Below are positions 41,001 through 50,127 of a stretch of 64,000 bases of DNA, one piece after another; position 1 is the stretch's first letter, and each line of letters starts with the position of its first letter. This stretch comes from Phlebotomus papatasi (taxonomy: Eukaryota; Arthropoda; Insecta; Diptera; Psychodidae): positions 47,616,627 to 47,680,626 of the forward strand of contig NC_077223.1 in assembly GCF_024763615.1 (NCBI RefSeq). The letters are read 5' to 3'. The notes beneath the pieces are model-generated. The model made no database searches and was not told the origin of the DNA. It worked only from the letters and a program-made list of their open reading frames with translations. Both the position numbers and the translations under genes were made by a program.

Positions 41001-41753
41001 AAGATCTCGAAATTGAGCAGACTATGTTCGAGGATAAACTAAAGACAACCGACTGGGAGGCCACAAATGAGGCCATTGAGGAGCAAATAGCACGGGAATC
41101 GTATCTGCAGTGGTGCCGAGAGCAGAAGGCACAAAAATCATCCGGGAGTAGTTCTACAGTGACGTCAACAGCGGTTAGTGGCAATCACATGGGAGCTGGG
41201 TCTTCCACCATGATAGATCTCAGGTCAGATGTCTGTTCGACGTCTACTGGCGGTGCCACGAGTCGCCTGAGTGATTCGGAGGCTGCTGGAGGCGCTAATT
41301 CGCCATCTAGTGAGCGTCAGAGGAGACGAAGGCGTCGACTGGAGGAAGAGAACACAGGGTCTGAGGTGAAGAATGACAGTGATCTCAACTATACACCGTC
41401 ATCGGTGAAGAAGGCTAAAAGACGACCACAATCTGGATCAAATAGCCCCGAGAGGACACCAACCTCTACGCCAGGACCTTCCAGTCGCGAGGAGAGCCCG
41501 GATCAAAAGCCTCTATCGCTTTTCTACCAGTCCCTCCTTGAGTCTTCCTACACAGACGATGGTGAGTGCTACGAAAACTTTTTTCTTTGTTCTTTCCTTG
41601 AATAAGAAGTGATCTTGATGATATATGATCTTATTTTCTGTCCCAGGCGACATGCAAATGTCTGAGAAAGAAATGATACAGAAGGCACTTCACATGTCTC
41701 GTGTGGACTTTATAAAGGTCCGACAAAAGCACGTCGACTACGACTCACCGTAG
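35070..41753 (+). CDS. Otud5: OTUD5-type OTU deubiquitinase
   Basis: Cysteine protease of the OTU family that removes ubiquitin chains; mammalian OTUD5/DUBA acts on TRAF3 and chromatin regulators. Coding exons 35070-35132, 35317-35983, 40806-41561 and 41647-41753 join in phase to 530 aa (human about 571). OTU core: EDGACLFRAISLQIYGDED with Asp161 and catalytic Cys164. Catalytic His270 is in RCSHYNALL, encoded by the next exon. Ahead of the core is SGYNSGDE (Ser120), matching the CK2-phosphorylated serine that activates human OTUD5. WEATNEAIEEQ is a strongly family-specific motif. The C-terminal exon has a UIM-like helix (EKEMIQKALHMS). A 57-nt 5'UTR intron is visible at 34905-34961. Intron 2 (35984-40805, 4.8 kb) is mostly transposon. 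Confidence 0.93.
36620..37390. repeat. Degenerate tandem repeats, about 104-bp unit
   Basis: TTTTCGATGTCCGTGGACGA recurs at about 36778, 37230 and (variant) 37330. GGAACAAATTCGTTACTAAT recurs at 37156 and 37259, with a diverged version at 36806. Adjacent units 37145-37248 and 37249-37350 are the clearest tandem pair. Confidence 0.7.
37787..37930. mobile_element. Palindromic MITE (TTTGTTTGTAAACATGTTTTC), copy 2
   Basis: TGCCCAACGCACAATAACTT at the left and its inverse AAGTTATTGTGCTTTGGGCA at the right, with GTAAACATG/CATGTTTAC inside. Same family as 18150-18292. Confidence 0.82.
38756..38923. mobile_element. Short TA-flanked Tc1/pogo-type MITE, 168 bp
   Basis: CAGTGGGATCTCGATCGAGT at the left, ATCGAGGTCCCACTG at the right, TA on both sides. 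Repeated GAGTCAA/TTGACTC motifs inside. The CAGTGGGA...TA structure is that of Tigger/Tc1-like miniature elements. Confidence 0.82.
40235..40760. mobile_element. Second piggyBac-like MITE family, TTAA-flanked
   Basis: TTAA-CCCTCTAACGGGT at the left and CACCGTTAGAGGG-TTAA at the right, 526 bp. It shares the CCCTYTAACG start with the family at 23452 but has different internal sequence. It ends only 45 bases before Otud5 exon 3. Confidence 0.8.
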
Positions 41754-42279
41754 ACTTTGACCTCTGCCTCGCTCTTCCTTTATTTTATTTTTTTTTCGCC
41801 ATTAGAACGTAAAGAGAAATGAACCCAAAATTATACAATTTGTAAAATTAAACCATTTAAAATTCCCAATCCTTGGCAATATCACGGTCTTCTCAAATAT
41901 TGAGTGCAAAATTTTCTCCTGTTTTTTTTTGCCATTAAAAAAAAATAAAATTTTTTATTTTTTGTCTTTGGATCAAACAGCGAGCAATCACCCAATCTTT
42001 TGGCAAATCTTTGCAGGCGATTGAGTAAATAGTGTGAATTTAGAGATGGAGATTAAATGATTTCCCCTCCCCCTTCCCCCCCTCATTTTGACATTGTAGA
42101 AGATTTGTATAATTCAAAAAAAAAATGATTAAATTGAGAAAGAAAAGAAATATGCCACCATGTACAATAATCCCCATTTTTTTTTGTTAAATTATCTTTA
42201 AAAGCGATAAATATAAATACTTCTTTTTCTTGTGATTAAAACCAATTTATGCCCTCATTTAAACACTTACTCTATGTGT

Positions 42280-42285
42280 AATAAA
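42280..42285 (+). terminator. Candidate poly(A) signal of Otud5
   Basis: AATAAA about 530 bases past the stop. An earlier AATAAA lies at 41944-41949 in an A/T homopolymer region and could be used instead. Confidence 0.45.
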
Positions 42286-42423
42286 AGATATTTTGAAGAA
42301 AAATCTAACGTGTTTTATATGATATTATAATTGATATTTTGTGGAAATACTAAAAGTTGAAACATGAGCAATTTTTTGGTCAGTAAAAAATCAATTTTGG
42401 TGAGTGATCACTTCGCTTCTTTA

Positions 42424-42605
42424 ATCATCATCATTTTCAACCGCTTATCTCTATTGGGGCCGCGTGACTATGACATCCAATTTAGCAGCCCAGGCTTGTC
42501 GATCCTCCGTCACTTCTGGAAGATGTTCAGGTTCGATCCCAAGGCGTTCCAAGGCAAGATTCTGGATTTGATTCAGCCACCTTGTCCTAGGTCTGCTTCA
42601 ATGTC
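42424..42605 (-). mobile_element. 3' end fragment of a non-LTR (RTE-like) LINE
   Basis: The minus strand reads TRWLNQIQNLALERLG, then DRQAWAAKLDVIVTRPQ and a stop, followed by a short tail and ATGATGATGATT. A C-terminal Arg-Trp-Leu-x-Gln...Asp-Arg-x-x-Trp motif just before the stop, and a TGAT-type 3' repeat, are typical of RTE and related LINEs. Only the last 55 or so codons remain. Confidence 0.65.
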
Positions 42606-42734
42606 GACACCTCTTCACAATGAGTCGCATAGCTTTTCTGGAGAATCTTCGATTTTTTAATACCCATATAATTTTTATTAGGTAATGTTTATTCCAAAGA
42701 TTCCAAATTAAAGCCAGTGAAAAGCCTGGCTCGT

Positions 42735-43050
42735 GCCCCGCGAAATCTGCGAAAAAATTCGCGTCTCGCGAAAATCCGCGAAAAAATACGCGCCCCACGA
42801 AAATCCGGGAAGAAAACGTGACCCGCTAAAATCCGCGAAAAATCTCGCGTCCCGCGGAAATCCGCGAAAAAATTCGCGCCCCGCGAAAATCCGCGAAAAA
42901 TAGACGACCCGCGAAAAAAATATGTGACCCGCGCAAAAATACGCGCCCCACGAAAATCCGCGAAAATCCGCAAAAAATCTCGCGTTCCGCGGAAATCCGC
43001 GAAAAAAATCGACCCGCGAAGATCCGCGAAAAAAAGTCGCGGATCGCGAA
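42735..43050. repeat. GC-rich degenerate minisatellite (CGCGAAAATCCGCGAAAA)
   Basis: More than a dozen diverged units of roughly 30 bp, consisting of CCGCGAAAATCCGCGAAAAA and TTCGCGCC blocks. It stands out sharply from the AT-rich surroundings. On the minus strand it gives repetitive FADFRGA-type open frames in more than one phase, a by-product of the repeat. Confidence 0.85.
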
Positions 43051-43098
43051 TTGTATATGCCAGCCACCTTACAAATTTTCGAATATAAACTCATTATG

Positions 43099-43122
43099 TA
43101 GAGAGAGAGAGAGAGAGAGAGA
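43099..43122. repeat. (GA)n microsatellite
   Basis: A run of about twelve GA units, adjacent to the minisatellite. Confidence 0.9.
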
Positions 43123-43504
43123 AATGGAGATGAGCACATATATTCTGTCAGTAGAAGAGGTCGAAAGTTTGGAGTGGTATATCTCAGCTCCTGATGAAGA
43201 TAATTGAATGAGTGAGCTATTGTTGGAAAGCTTGGCTAATTAGCTTTCAGAATCTGGTATATGTAATCTGCTATGAGTAAACCGTGGTCATCCAGAACCA
43301 TTTATGTCGAAGAAGACATTTTTTGCAAAGTCATATTTGGCCATCCACTGCTGGGACCAGGAGTGATCCATGATTCTCGCACATGGACTGTTTGTTAGAG
43401 GAACTCAAAGGGTATAATTTGTGGAAGAGACTTTTTTTTTTGGACATCACACTTTTTTTTATTCATCGACTTTTGCTAGAATTTTGAAGTGTTAAACGCA
43501 AGGA

Positions 43505-44745
43505 AAAAATTACAGAAATCCTTCTATCTTATTTTCTGGACAAACTGATGAAGATATCGACTTCGAATGTTCTAAGTACTCCCCCATAAGTTGATCCAAG
43601 GAATCCAAATGTCACTTCAATTTCATCCTCACGTCTATCCTTCCCCTCCAGAAACCACTCTTTTAGGAATATCTCAAAAACCAGACCATCGATGCATCTC
43701 ATTTTTGGATATGTTTTAGAGAGTGTCCTAGCAGACATTTCATCCATACATCTCAAAGACGTGAGACCTCTTCTTCTTGCGCATGCTAATAATTTGTTCA
43801 GAAGAGCAGAATTTCTTCTGATCAATTTTCTGACCAAAGAGACAAATTTAGCGACTTTGATTGTTCTGAGTACCCCCCAAAAGTCAGCCTAACGAATCGA
43901 AACAACACATGCATTTTCCTCTCATCCCACTCTTTCCCCTCCAGAAACCACTCTTTTGGGAATATCTCAAGAAATAAACCATCGATCCTTTCAATTTTTG
44001 GATATGTTTTTGACATGGCCAAGGCGGACATTTCGTCCTCAGACACCAATATCATCCAGAAATTTCTTTTTGGAATTTAGAAGATAAGTGTTTAAAGTCT
44101 TGTACCAGTGAATTTCAACATAAAAAAGATACACACAGAAAAATTTTGACTCTAAATTTAAGAATATATAAGATCCTGGGAACTTAAATTGGACGTGAAT
44201 CCCCGAGGCGTTTAAGTAAGTTTAGCTTAGTTTAGTAAGTTTGAGCTAAAGAAATGGGCTAGAATCCCTAGCTCTTTCAAGTTAAGAGATCGGGAACTTA
44301 AGTTCTGCATTAGCTGGAAAATGAAAAATGTCTACGGATTTGCAAATTGCAACTAAAACTAAATGATCAAGGATTTAAAATTAGGGCATTGGCATTCATT
44401 GGATGGGATTTGAAATTAAATTCCTGGGTATTTCTATTTAAGAATTTTCCATTTTTCTGTGTGTACTTAACCAAGTAAAAATTGATTAAGCTTGTAAAAA
44501 AATTTAAAATCTATCAAATAAACCACATTCTGTCTGAATCCGTTGAAAATACACGCTCTTACGCAGTCTATTCATTGGCCCTGAAAAAATCAAGAAAAAA
44601 TGTCTGGATGATATTGGTGTCTGAGGACAAAATGTCCACCTTGGCCATGTCAAAAACATATCCAAAAATGGAAAGGATCGATGGTTTATTTCTTGAGATA
44701 TTCCCAAAAGAGTGGTTTCTGGAGGAGAAGGAGTGCGATTTCGTA
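43505..44745. repeat. Three copies of an unclassified dispersed repeat
   Basis: Two direct copies (about 43540-43750 and 43850-44060) and an inverted one (about 44578-44735) share CCAGAAACCACTCTTTTGG, TTTTTGGATATGTTTT and GACATTTCGTCC. Relatives are at 19755-20075 and 63235-63425. Several short ORFs here are only translations of the repeat. Confidence 0.7.
44133..44462. mobile_element. MITE with ACACAGAAAAATTTT ends
   Basis: ACACACAGAAAAATTTTGAC at the left is inverted at the right as GAATTTTCCATTTTTCTGTGTG. AT-rich and non-coding. It separates the direct and inverted copies of the surrounding repeat. Confidence 0.6.
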
Positions 44746-45033
44746 TTTTTATTGACATTTTTTATATGCAATAAAACAAGGTTTTGCATTTTCCACCAGT
44801 TTATTTTTATTTTAAATAATTACCTCCCTCCTTCTTGAGACTACCAATAATTAAATACCTGAAATGGTAATGTTTGCAGCTCTATAAATTACATTTAGTT
44901 CAAGGATTGATAATTTCACATACTGATCGATATCCTTTACTTTTTAATTCTTAATTCCTGCAAGTGAAAAAGAAGGTTTTCTAAAGTTGTATGTTAATAA
45001 AACATGATTTTTTTTAATGCTATTCATTTTACA

Positions 45034-48000
45034 TTACACCCTTCGCAATGTCCCATTATTCTTAAGAGCATTGAGGAAATTTGCTCGAGCGGCTTGTCGT
45101 AAGAGCGTAAGCTTGAACTGCATTAACACTACCAAATACGTGGCCATGAAGGAAATATTGGAGGTAATGAGTTCCCGATTGATGTTGGCAAATCCGTCCA
45201 AATTCATCGTGGGCGGATTTTTTGCAATAGCTACGAGGAACATTTCTATCTCTCGCTGAGTGTCGTTATCCACAGCTGTTAAGTTCACATTGAACAGTAC
45301 ATCCTGAAAGTCCAATCCTACACTTTTCGTAGCTGCGTGGGCTTCATTGCAGATGATAAAGAGTAGAGTCATGCAATAAGCCATAATCACAAAAAGCCCT
45401 AGTTCCTTGAAAGTCCCTCCGCGATCCAAGATTTCACTGAGAGCTCCATACGTTGCGATAATTGTGGTGAAAAAGATGACGAGACAGTAGATACCGTACA
45501 TATTGGAGTATGCACGACCTGTGAAATGGTTTAATCCTCATTCTGAGCGAGATTACAAATGAACTTTCAGCGAGAAAAACTCACCCAGTTGTTGCATTTG
45601 ATGGCTCAGATCTACCCAAAGGTGCCTATACTCAGTGAGCTTCTCAGAAGGCTTTTCGCTCTTCAATGTCTCAATTAGGTGCTTGGCCAAGGCACGACTC
45701 GCCATCCCAAAGGCCGTGCAGTTGATGTACCATAAACTGCAGAAGCCATTGAGCATAGCGATGATGTGGTAGTAGGCAAAAGTGTGACTGAACTGAAAAT
45801 CTGGCTGAAGGTAATACTGCGCGAGAATGACGACCACACTGAGGCCCCAGGACACAAAACATAAGGCCCAGGTGAGTGGATAGAGGCTGGGAAAGAGAAT
45901 GGGAGTACCGGTCACACGAAGATATTGAAGTTGATAGTGAGTCCACATATTTTTGAACTTGGCCACTTCAGCTCCATTTCGCCAGGAGGCAACTGGTAAT
46001 AGAAAATGCGGAAGAAGTATACTCATGAAGATAACATTGTAGATCACCTCGTCAAAGCGTTTATCCGTTGTTGAAATGAAGCTTGCGATACGTTCACGTC
46101 CAACTGAAAACGAGGTATCTTTTATTTGGAATGGAAATTCTATGCAGTTAGGGTAAGTGTGCCAAATTCCGGCCAGCTTGCAATTTCGGCCACCTTTTTT
46201 GTTCCTCGAATTTCCATGAACTTTTAGATTTTACGTACTCTAGAGATTATACAATACAAAAGAATAACAAAAAATGTAGCTTCGACAAACGAGATGGCGT
46301 GAAAAAGATATTGGAAGAATTCCCGAAGGGCAAGGAACTATGAGAATGAAGGTGGCCGAAATAGGGCACCAAAACTATGTCTATATTTTAATTCATTCTA
46401 AAATGTATTAAGAATGATTTTAGAGTAAATAAAGACGGTAAACTCTTTACAAGGTTCCAAGCAACACTCTTTCAGAAGAAAGAATTAAAAAAATCAAATT
46501 GTATTTAAAATATTACATTTCAAACTTGAGACTTTGGCGCTTGAGTGCAACTATGCCGAAATTTGGCACACTTACCCTAATTAGATGTCATTTTATAAGC
46601 TGTATAAGAATTAAAGGAATGGAAGTCAAAACCCAGTAATTGCCGTAGATGAGGGTGACTGCACCAACGCTTTTGCAAGCTCCCTTTAATTCTAGGACTT
46701 AATGATGGAGAAGTGACCATAAGTGGTCTTCAGACTAGAGGTTTAGCCCTGTTCTCGAAGGTCTCAAAATCCTAAATAGCATTTTTTTTGTTATAGAAAA
46801 TCTTTTGGATCATTCGCTCTCAATATGTAATCCTAAATCAAAATTTTACCAGAAACCTTGACCATAAACCAGTTAGAAAAGTTAAGCCATTTGGCTGAGC
46901 CTAAGGGCCTTGACAGACCTGAGGATTAGCCGAGAGACGGCTTAGTGTAATTTTATTAGAAATAATCGTCAAACTACATTTCTATCATTTTCCACTAAGT
47001 CGTCTCTCGGCTTAAGTCCTAAGTGTGTCTAGGCCTAGGGCATAAGGCCTGAAGCCCGTATAAGGGCATTTAAGGATGGTCTAAAGATCATCGTAAGTTC
47101 TAGAATTAACGAGAAGCTTATGAAAAGTAGGCGTGCAAGGTCACCTGCATCTACGGTAAATTTAAATAAAGCACATGGTAGTTAGGCAGTTAGTTTTTTC
47201 AGAAATCTTCGAGATGATTATATTTAGAATCATGTCGAGTAACATGATATCTACTGAAGGTATGAGGTATCCAAAAATATTTTTTTAATGACCTTAATTA
47301 TCGTTGTAATTATCAGAAATTGATGATCGGTAGTGCAAATAAAAGGTCCCGTGAAACGTTACGACTCTACGACTCTTTATAACATAGAAATTTGGTACGA
47401 CTACTCATAGGGGCCCTAAAATCGAAAAATAAATTCTGTTAATTTTGTTAAAATAACATTCCGGAAATGTTTATTTTACCCTGCAGTATTGATCCGAAAT
47501 CGGTGTAAATATTACCCTTTTTAGGTGTATTAGGGGTAAAAGGTTCCCTTTTTCATGTTAATTTTACCCTTAATAAGGTGTAAAATTAACATTAAAAAAT
47601 GTTGATATATTTTTACACCTAAAAAGTGTTAAATTTGTGAGAAAACAATGTTAATCGCACCCTCTTTTTTTCTCAATGTTCCAAAGACATCCATTCATTC
47701 CTTTCTAACAATATTTTAATATTAAATTCAAATATACTTCTAGAATTATATATTTAACTCCCAAAATTTAAAAAAAAAGAAAAAGATAAAAGATAACAGG
47801 TCAAATTTTTTAACGCTTTAACGACGAGACAGTTTTCGCTGACGGAAAATCAGCAATAAAAATTAAACCGATAAACAAAACTTGTGAAACATTTTACATC
47901 TAACCTTCGAAAAACCAACAGAGTCTGATTCAGTGTATTTCTTGCCTCTACGAACGATAGGGACAAAAATAACCAATAAATTTAAGTAATTTTTCTGACG

Positions 48001-50127
48001 ATACCAATGCCTGATAATTTTCACTCTAATGAAAAATATTATGTTTGAGTATTGTAGTTTCTTGTTTCAAAACGGTTTTGCTTAAAAAAATTGGAAGTAT
48101 AAAAAATAATTAAAATCAATTTTCAAAATTAGAATTTAAAAATTCGTCATTTTTAAGCTTAAATATTTATTACATATCAAATAGCTGGACACTTGCAAAA
48201 AATATCCTAGATTGCTTCAACTTTCTACTTTGCAATTACGTACAAACATAAGAAAAAATAACTTTAGGTAGCCAGGAAAAACTATTTTCTTTATGGGACA
48301 CCGGCGTTCCAATCGTCCTTAAAGGATTAACCAAGGCGGTGCATTCTCAGATATTTTCTATAGAAAGCCATGGTAAACAGGAGATTTTTTTTGCACAATA
48401 ATTTCTTTCGAGTGGCTTTGGAGGAATCAACAATAGGGAAATCCGGAAGTCGCCGGGAAGAGACAATCCAAGGGGTAACTCATTCCCATTTTTTCTGACA
48501 AAGGTTTCGGGATTCGCGATGTAGAAATAGGGTTTCTCGGGTTTCGCGAAGCGTTTCTTGGACAATTGACGAGGGTTTCTCAATATGAGTTACCCCTTGA
48601 GACAATCACTCAGGGAAACACATCAACTATCTCCAGAGCTTTTGGTTCGGTCTCCAAGCCTTCATCATCATCAGTGGTCAAGTCTTGCAATCTTTCTCTG
48701 AGACTCGTTCAGGGTTTTGGTCAGGATTATAACAGAGCATAAGAGGGAGGGGGGGCATTATTCTTACACTGTCTTTTCAAATTTTTGTATTACTTGACAC
48801 AATTTCAGATCTTCTTCTTCGTCTTATTTTTAACGTTTTTTTACAGTTCAAAAGAGCTTCAAGGTTTTGATGTTCTGAAAAGTTGTGGCAATTCATGAGA
48901 ACTTTCATATGACTTCCACGAATTTCGATACCTTTCCAACACTTCACCTTGGGTCTTCTCGTGACTTGAGTTATAAAAAGTCAAATCAGAGGGCTAATTT
49001 TTGAAATTCTCACTCGCACCCGCGAACTCTTTAGTGGCCGAGAGAAATTGACTCGCAAACCCCGCAGATTCTTGAGTACGTGCAACGAGCAGTTTATGTT
49101 ATAAAGGAGTCGTTATAGAAGGATTTGAATCTGCGGGGTGTGCGAGTCAATTTCTCTCGGCCACTAAAGAGCTCGCGGGTGCGAGTGAGAATTTCAAAAA
49201 TTAGCCCTCAGTTGTCTTATTTAGTCGTGTACGGGAAACTGGGGCATATTTCGAATACGGGGTAGCACCGAATACTGTGATTTTTTATTAGATATCAGAC
49301 GTCAGAGGACGAGACCTGAATGAATTCATGAATATTATAGTGATGCTTGTCCACTGGAGAAATGATCGTCATAGTCCAAATAGTTTAGAAATAAAAATCA
49401 GTGAGGCTATTTACATTGCCGCATTAGATTGAGATTAAACTGTCCTAAAATCGGATTTTGGGACAATTCAGTCGCAGTCTAATACGGGGTGTAATTGGCT
49501 TCAATGAAACAGTTTATATTGCCGTATCAAATTGAGTCTAAATTGTCCCAAAACCCGATTTTGGGACAAAATGGTGTCCCAGTTTCCCTTATTAACTTCC
49601 TTTTTTCACTGATTCATACACTTCTTATCACTTCACTTAGAATTATTTTGGGAATACGGGTAAGTGTCTGACTTTATTATATAAATTCATGAATTACTTA
49701 CCCCATACAACGACAACGGTTTCCAGCCCGTAAATAAAATACGCCCAAATAAATGCTTTGGATCCCCAATTAAAGGTAGTTCGTGGTAACTGGGATCCCG
49801 GAGGACTTCGCATGATGGGCATTATGCCCATGATCTGAAAGAGCACAAGCAGACTCTTGGTGGTTTTGTAGAAGCTGTCATGGTAATCGAGAAGATCTGG
49901 GTCTTCTTCATGTTCTTGTGTCCTGAGAAAAGTCTTTGAGGCAGATCCATGTTCTCCAGAAAACAGATATATATTTTCTTAAAGTATTTTATTAACATTT
50001 AAAATTAGTTAGACGCCTTACCTTCATTCAATAACTTTATTTTCTTTATCATACGCCGTTCATCTTCGAGTATTTGTCGCTGATTTGGATTCAAAACTTT
50101 ATGCAAATTATCTTCTGGTTGTATCAT
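45034..50127 (-). CDS. Gr21a: Gustatory receptor of the CO2-receptor clade (Gr21a / Gr1-like)
   Basis: Seven-transmembrane chemoreceptor channel subunit; in flies this clade forms the CO2 receptor of antennal or maxillary-palp neurons. Coding exons 50127-50022, 49953-49702, 46103-45585 and 45518-45034 join in phase to 453 aa. Diagnostic stretches: TTKSLLVLFQIMGIMPIMR, RERIASFISTTDKRFDEVIY, YLQPDFQFSHTFAYYHIIAM, GRAYSNMYGIYCLVIFFTTI, KNPPTMNLDGFANINRELIT and a final TYLVVLMQFKLTLLR helix. These fit the Gr21a (mosquito Gr1) subunit better than Gr63a (Gr3), although a Gr2-type paralogue is not excluded. The soluble N terminus is about 85 residues and lacks a signal peptide, as in the family. Intron 2 (3.6 kb) holds at least seven MITEs. 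Confidence 0.9.
46151..46577. mobile_element. TA-flanked MITE, GGGTAAGTGTGCCAAAT family, copy 3
   Basis: Same family as 10043-10464, in the same orientation, TA on both sides. It starts 48 bases beyond Gr21a exon 3, inside the intron. Confidence 0.88.
46902..47046. mobile_element. Palindromic MITE (CGAGAGACGGCTTAG family), copy 3, uninterrupted
   Basis: CCTTGACAGACCTGAGGATT at the left and GTCCTAAGTGTGTCTAGG at the right. The central GTAATTTTATTAGAAATAAT is the sequence interrupted by the solo LTR in the copy at 19125-19579. Confidence 0.8.
47438..47678. mobile_element. MITE with CACTGAGAGAAATCCG ends, copy 2
   Basis: Same sequence as 54534-54785 from AAAATAACATTCCGGAAATG to TTAATCGCACCCTC, but the extreme left end is lost. 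Confidence 0.72.
47814..48326. mobile_element. piggyBac-like MITE, TTAA-flanked, copy 2
   Basis: CGCTTTAACGACGAGACAG to AATCGTCCTTAAAGGA with TTAA on both sides, 513 bp, the same length as the copy at 23452-23963. Its terminal CCC is mutated to CGC. Confidence 0.83.
48469..48600. mobile_element. Small foldback MITE (CAAGGGGTAACTCAT)
   Basis: CAAGGGGTAACTCAT at the left, ATGAGTTACCCCTTG at the right, perfect inverted 15-mers. Repeated GGTTTC/CGCGA motifs inside. Confidence 0.75.
48990..49208. mobile_element. Near-perfect foldback, about 80-bp arms
   Basis: The left arm GAGGGCTAATTTTTGAAATT runs through CTCACTCGCACCCGCGA to CCCGCAGATTC. The right arm is its reverse complement, from GAATCTGCGGGG to AAAAATTAGCCCTC. 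The arms are almost identical, the loop is about 55 bases, and the arm is locally GC-rich. It is an antisense-strand insertion in Gr21a intron 2. It would fold into a long hairpin if transcribed. Confidence 0.85.
49233..49589. mobile_element. Element with GGGAAACTGGGG ends
   Basis: GGGAAACTGGGGCATATTTC at the left and TGGTGTCCCAGTTTCCC at the right. The inside repeats ATTGAGNNTAAANTGTCC and CGATTTTGGGACA twice. It is close to Gr21a exon 2, ending 113 bases from it. Confidence 0.65.

Noticed and set aside
42515..42550. GGTTCGATCCC, resembling a tRNA T-arm
   Set aside because: No acceptor stem or anticodon arm can be built around it; the region translates as a LINE C terminus on the other strand.
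42689..43139. Minus-strand ORFs of 94 and 143 aa with FADFRGARIF repeats
   Set aside because: Translations of a minisatellite, present in more than one frame; not a conserved protein.
43529..44838. Multiple ORFs of 66-118 aa containing MSALAMSKTYPK-like motifs on both strands
   Set aside because: The peptide similarity comes from three copies of the same dispersed repeat, and both strands are equally open.
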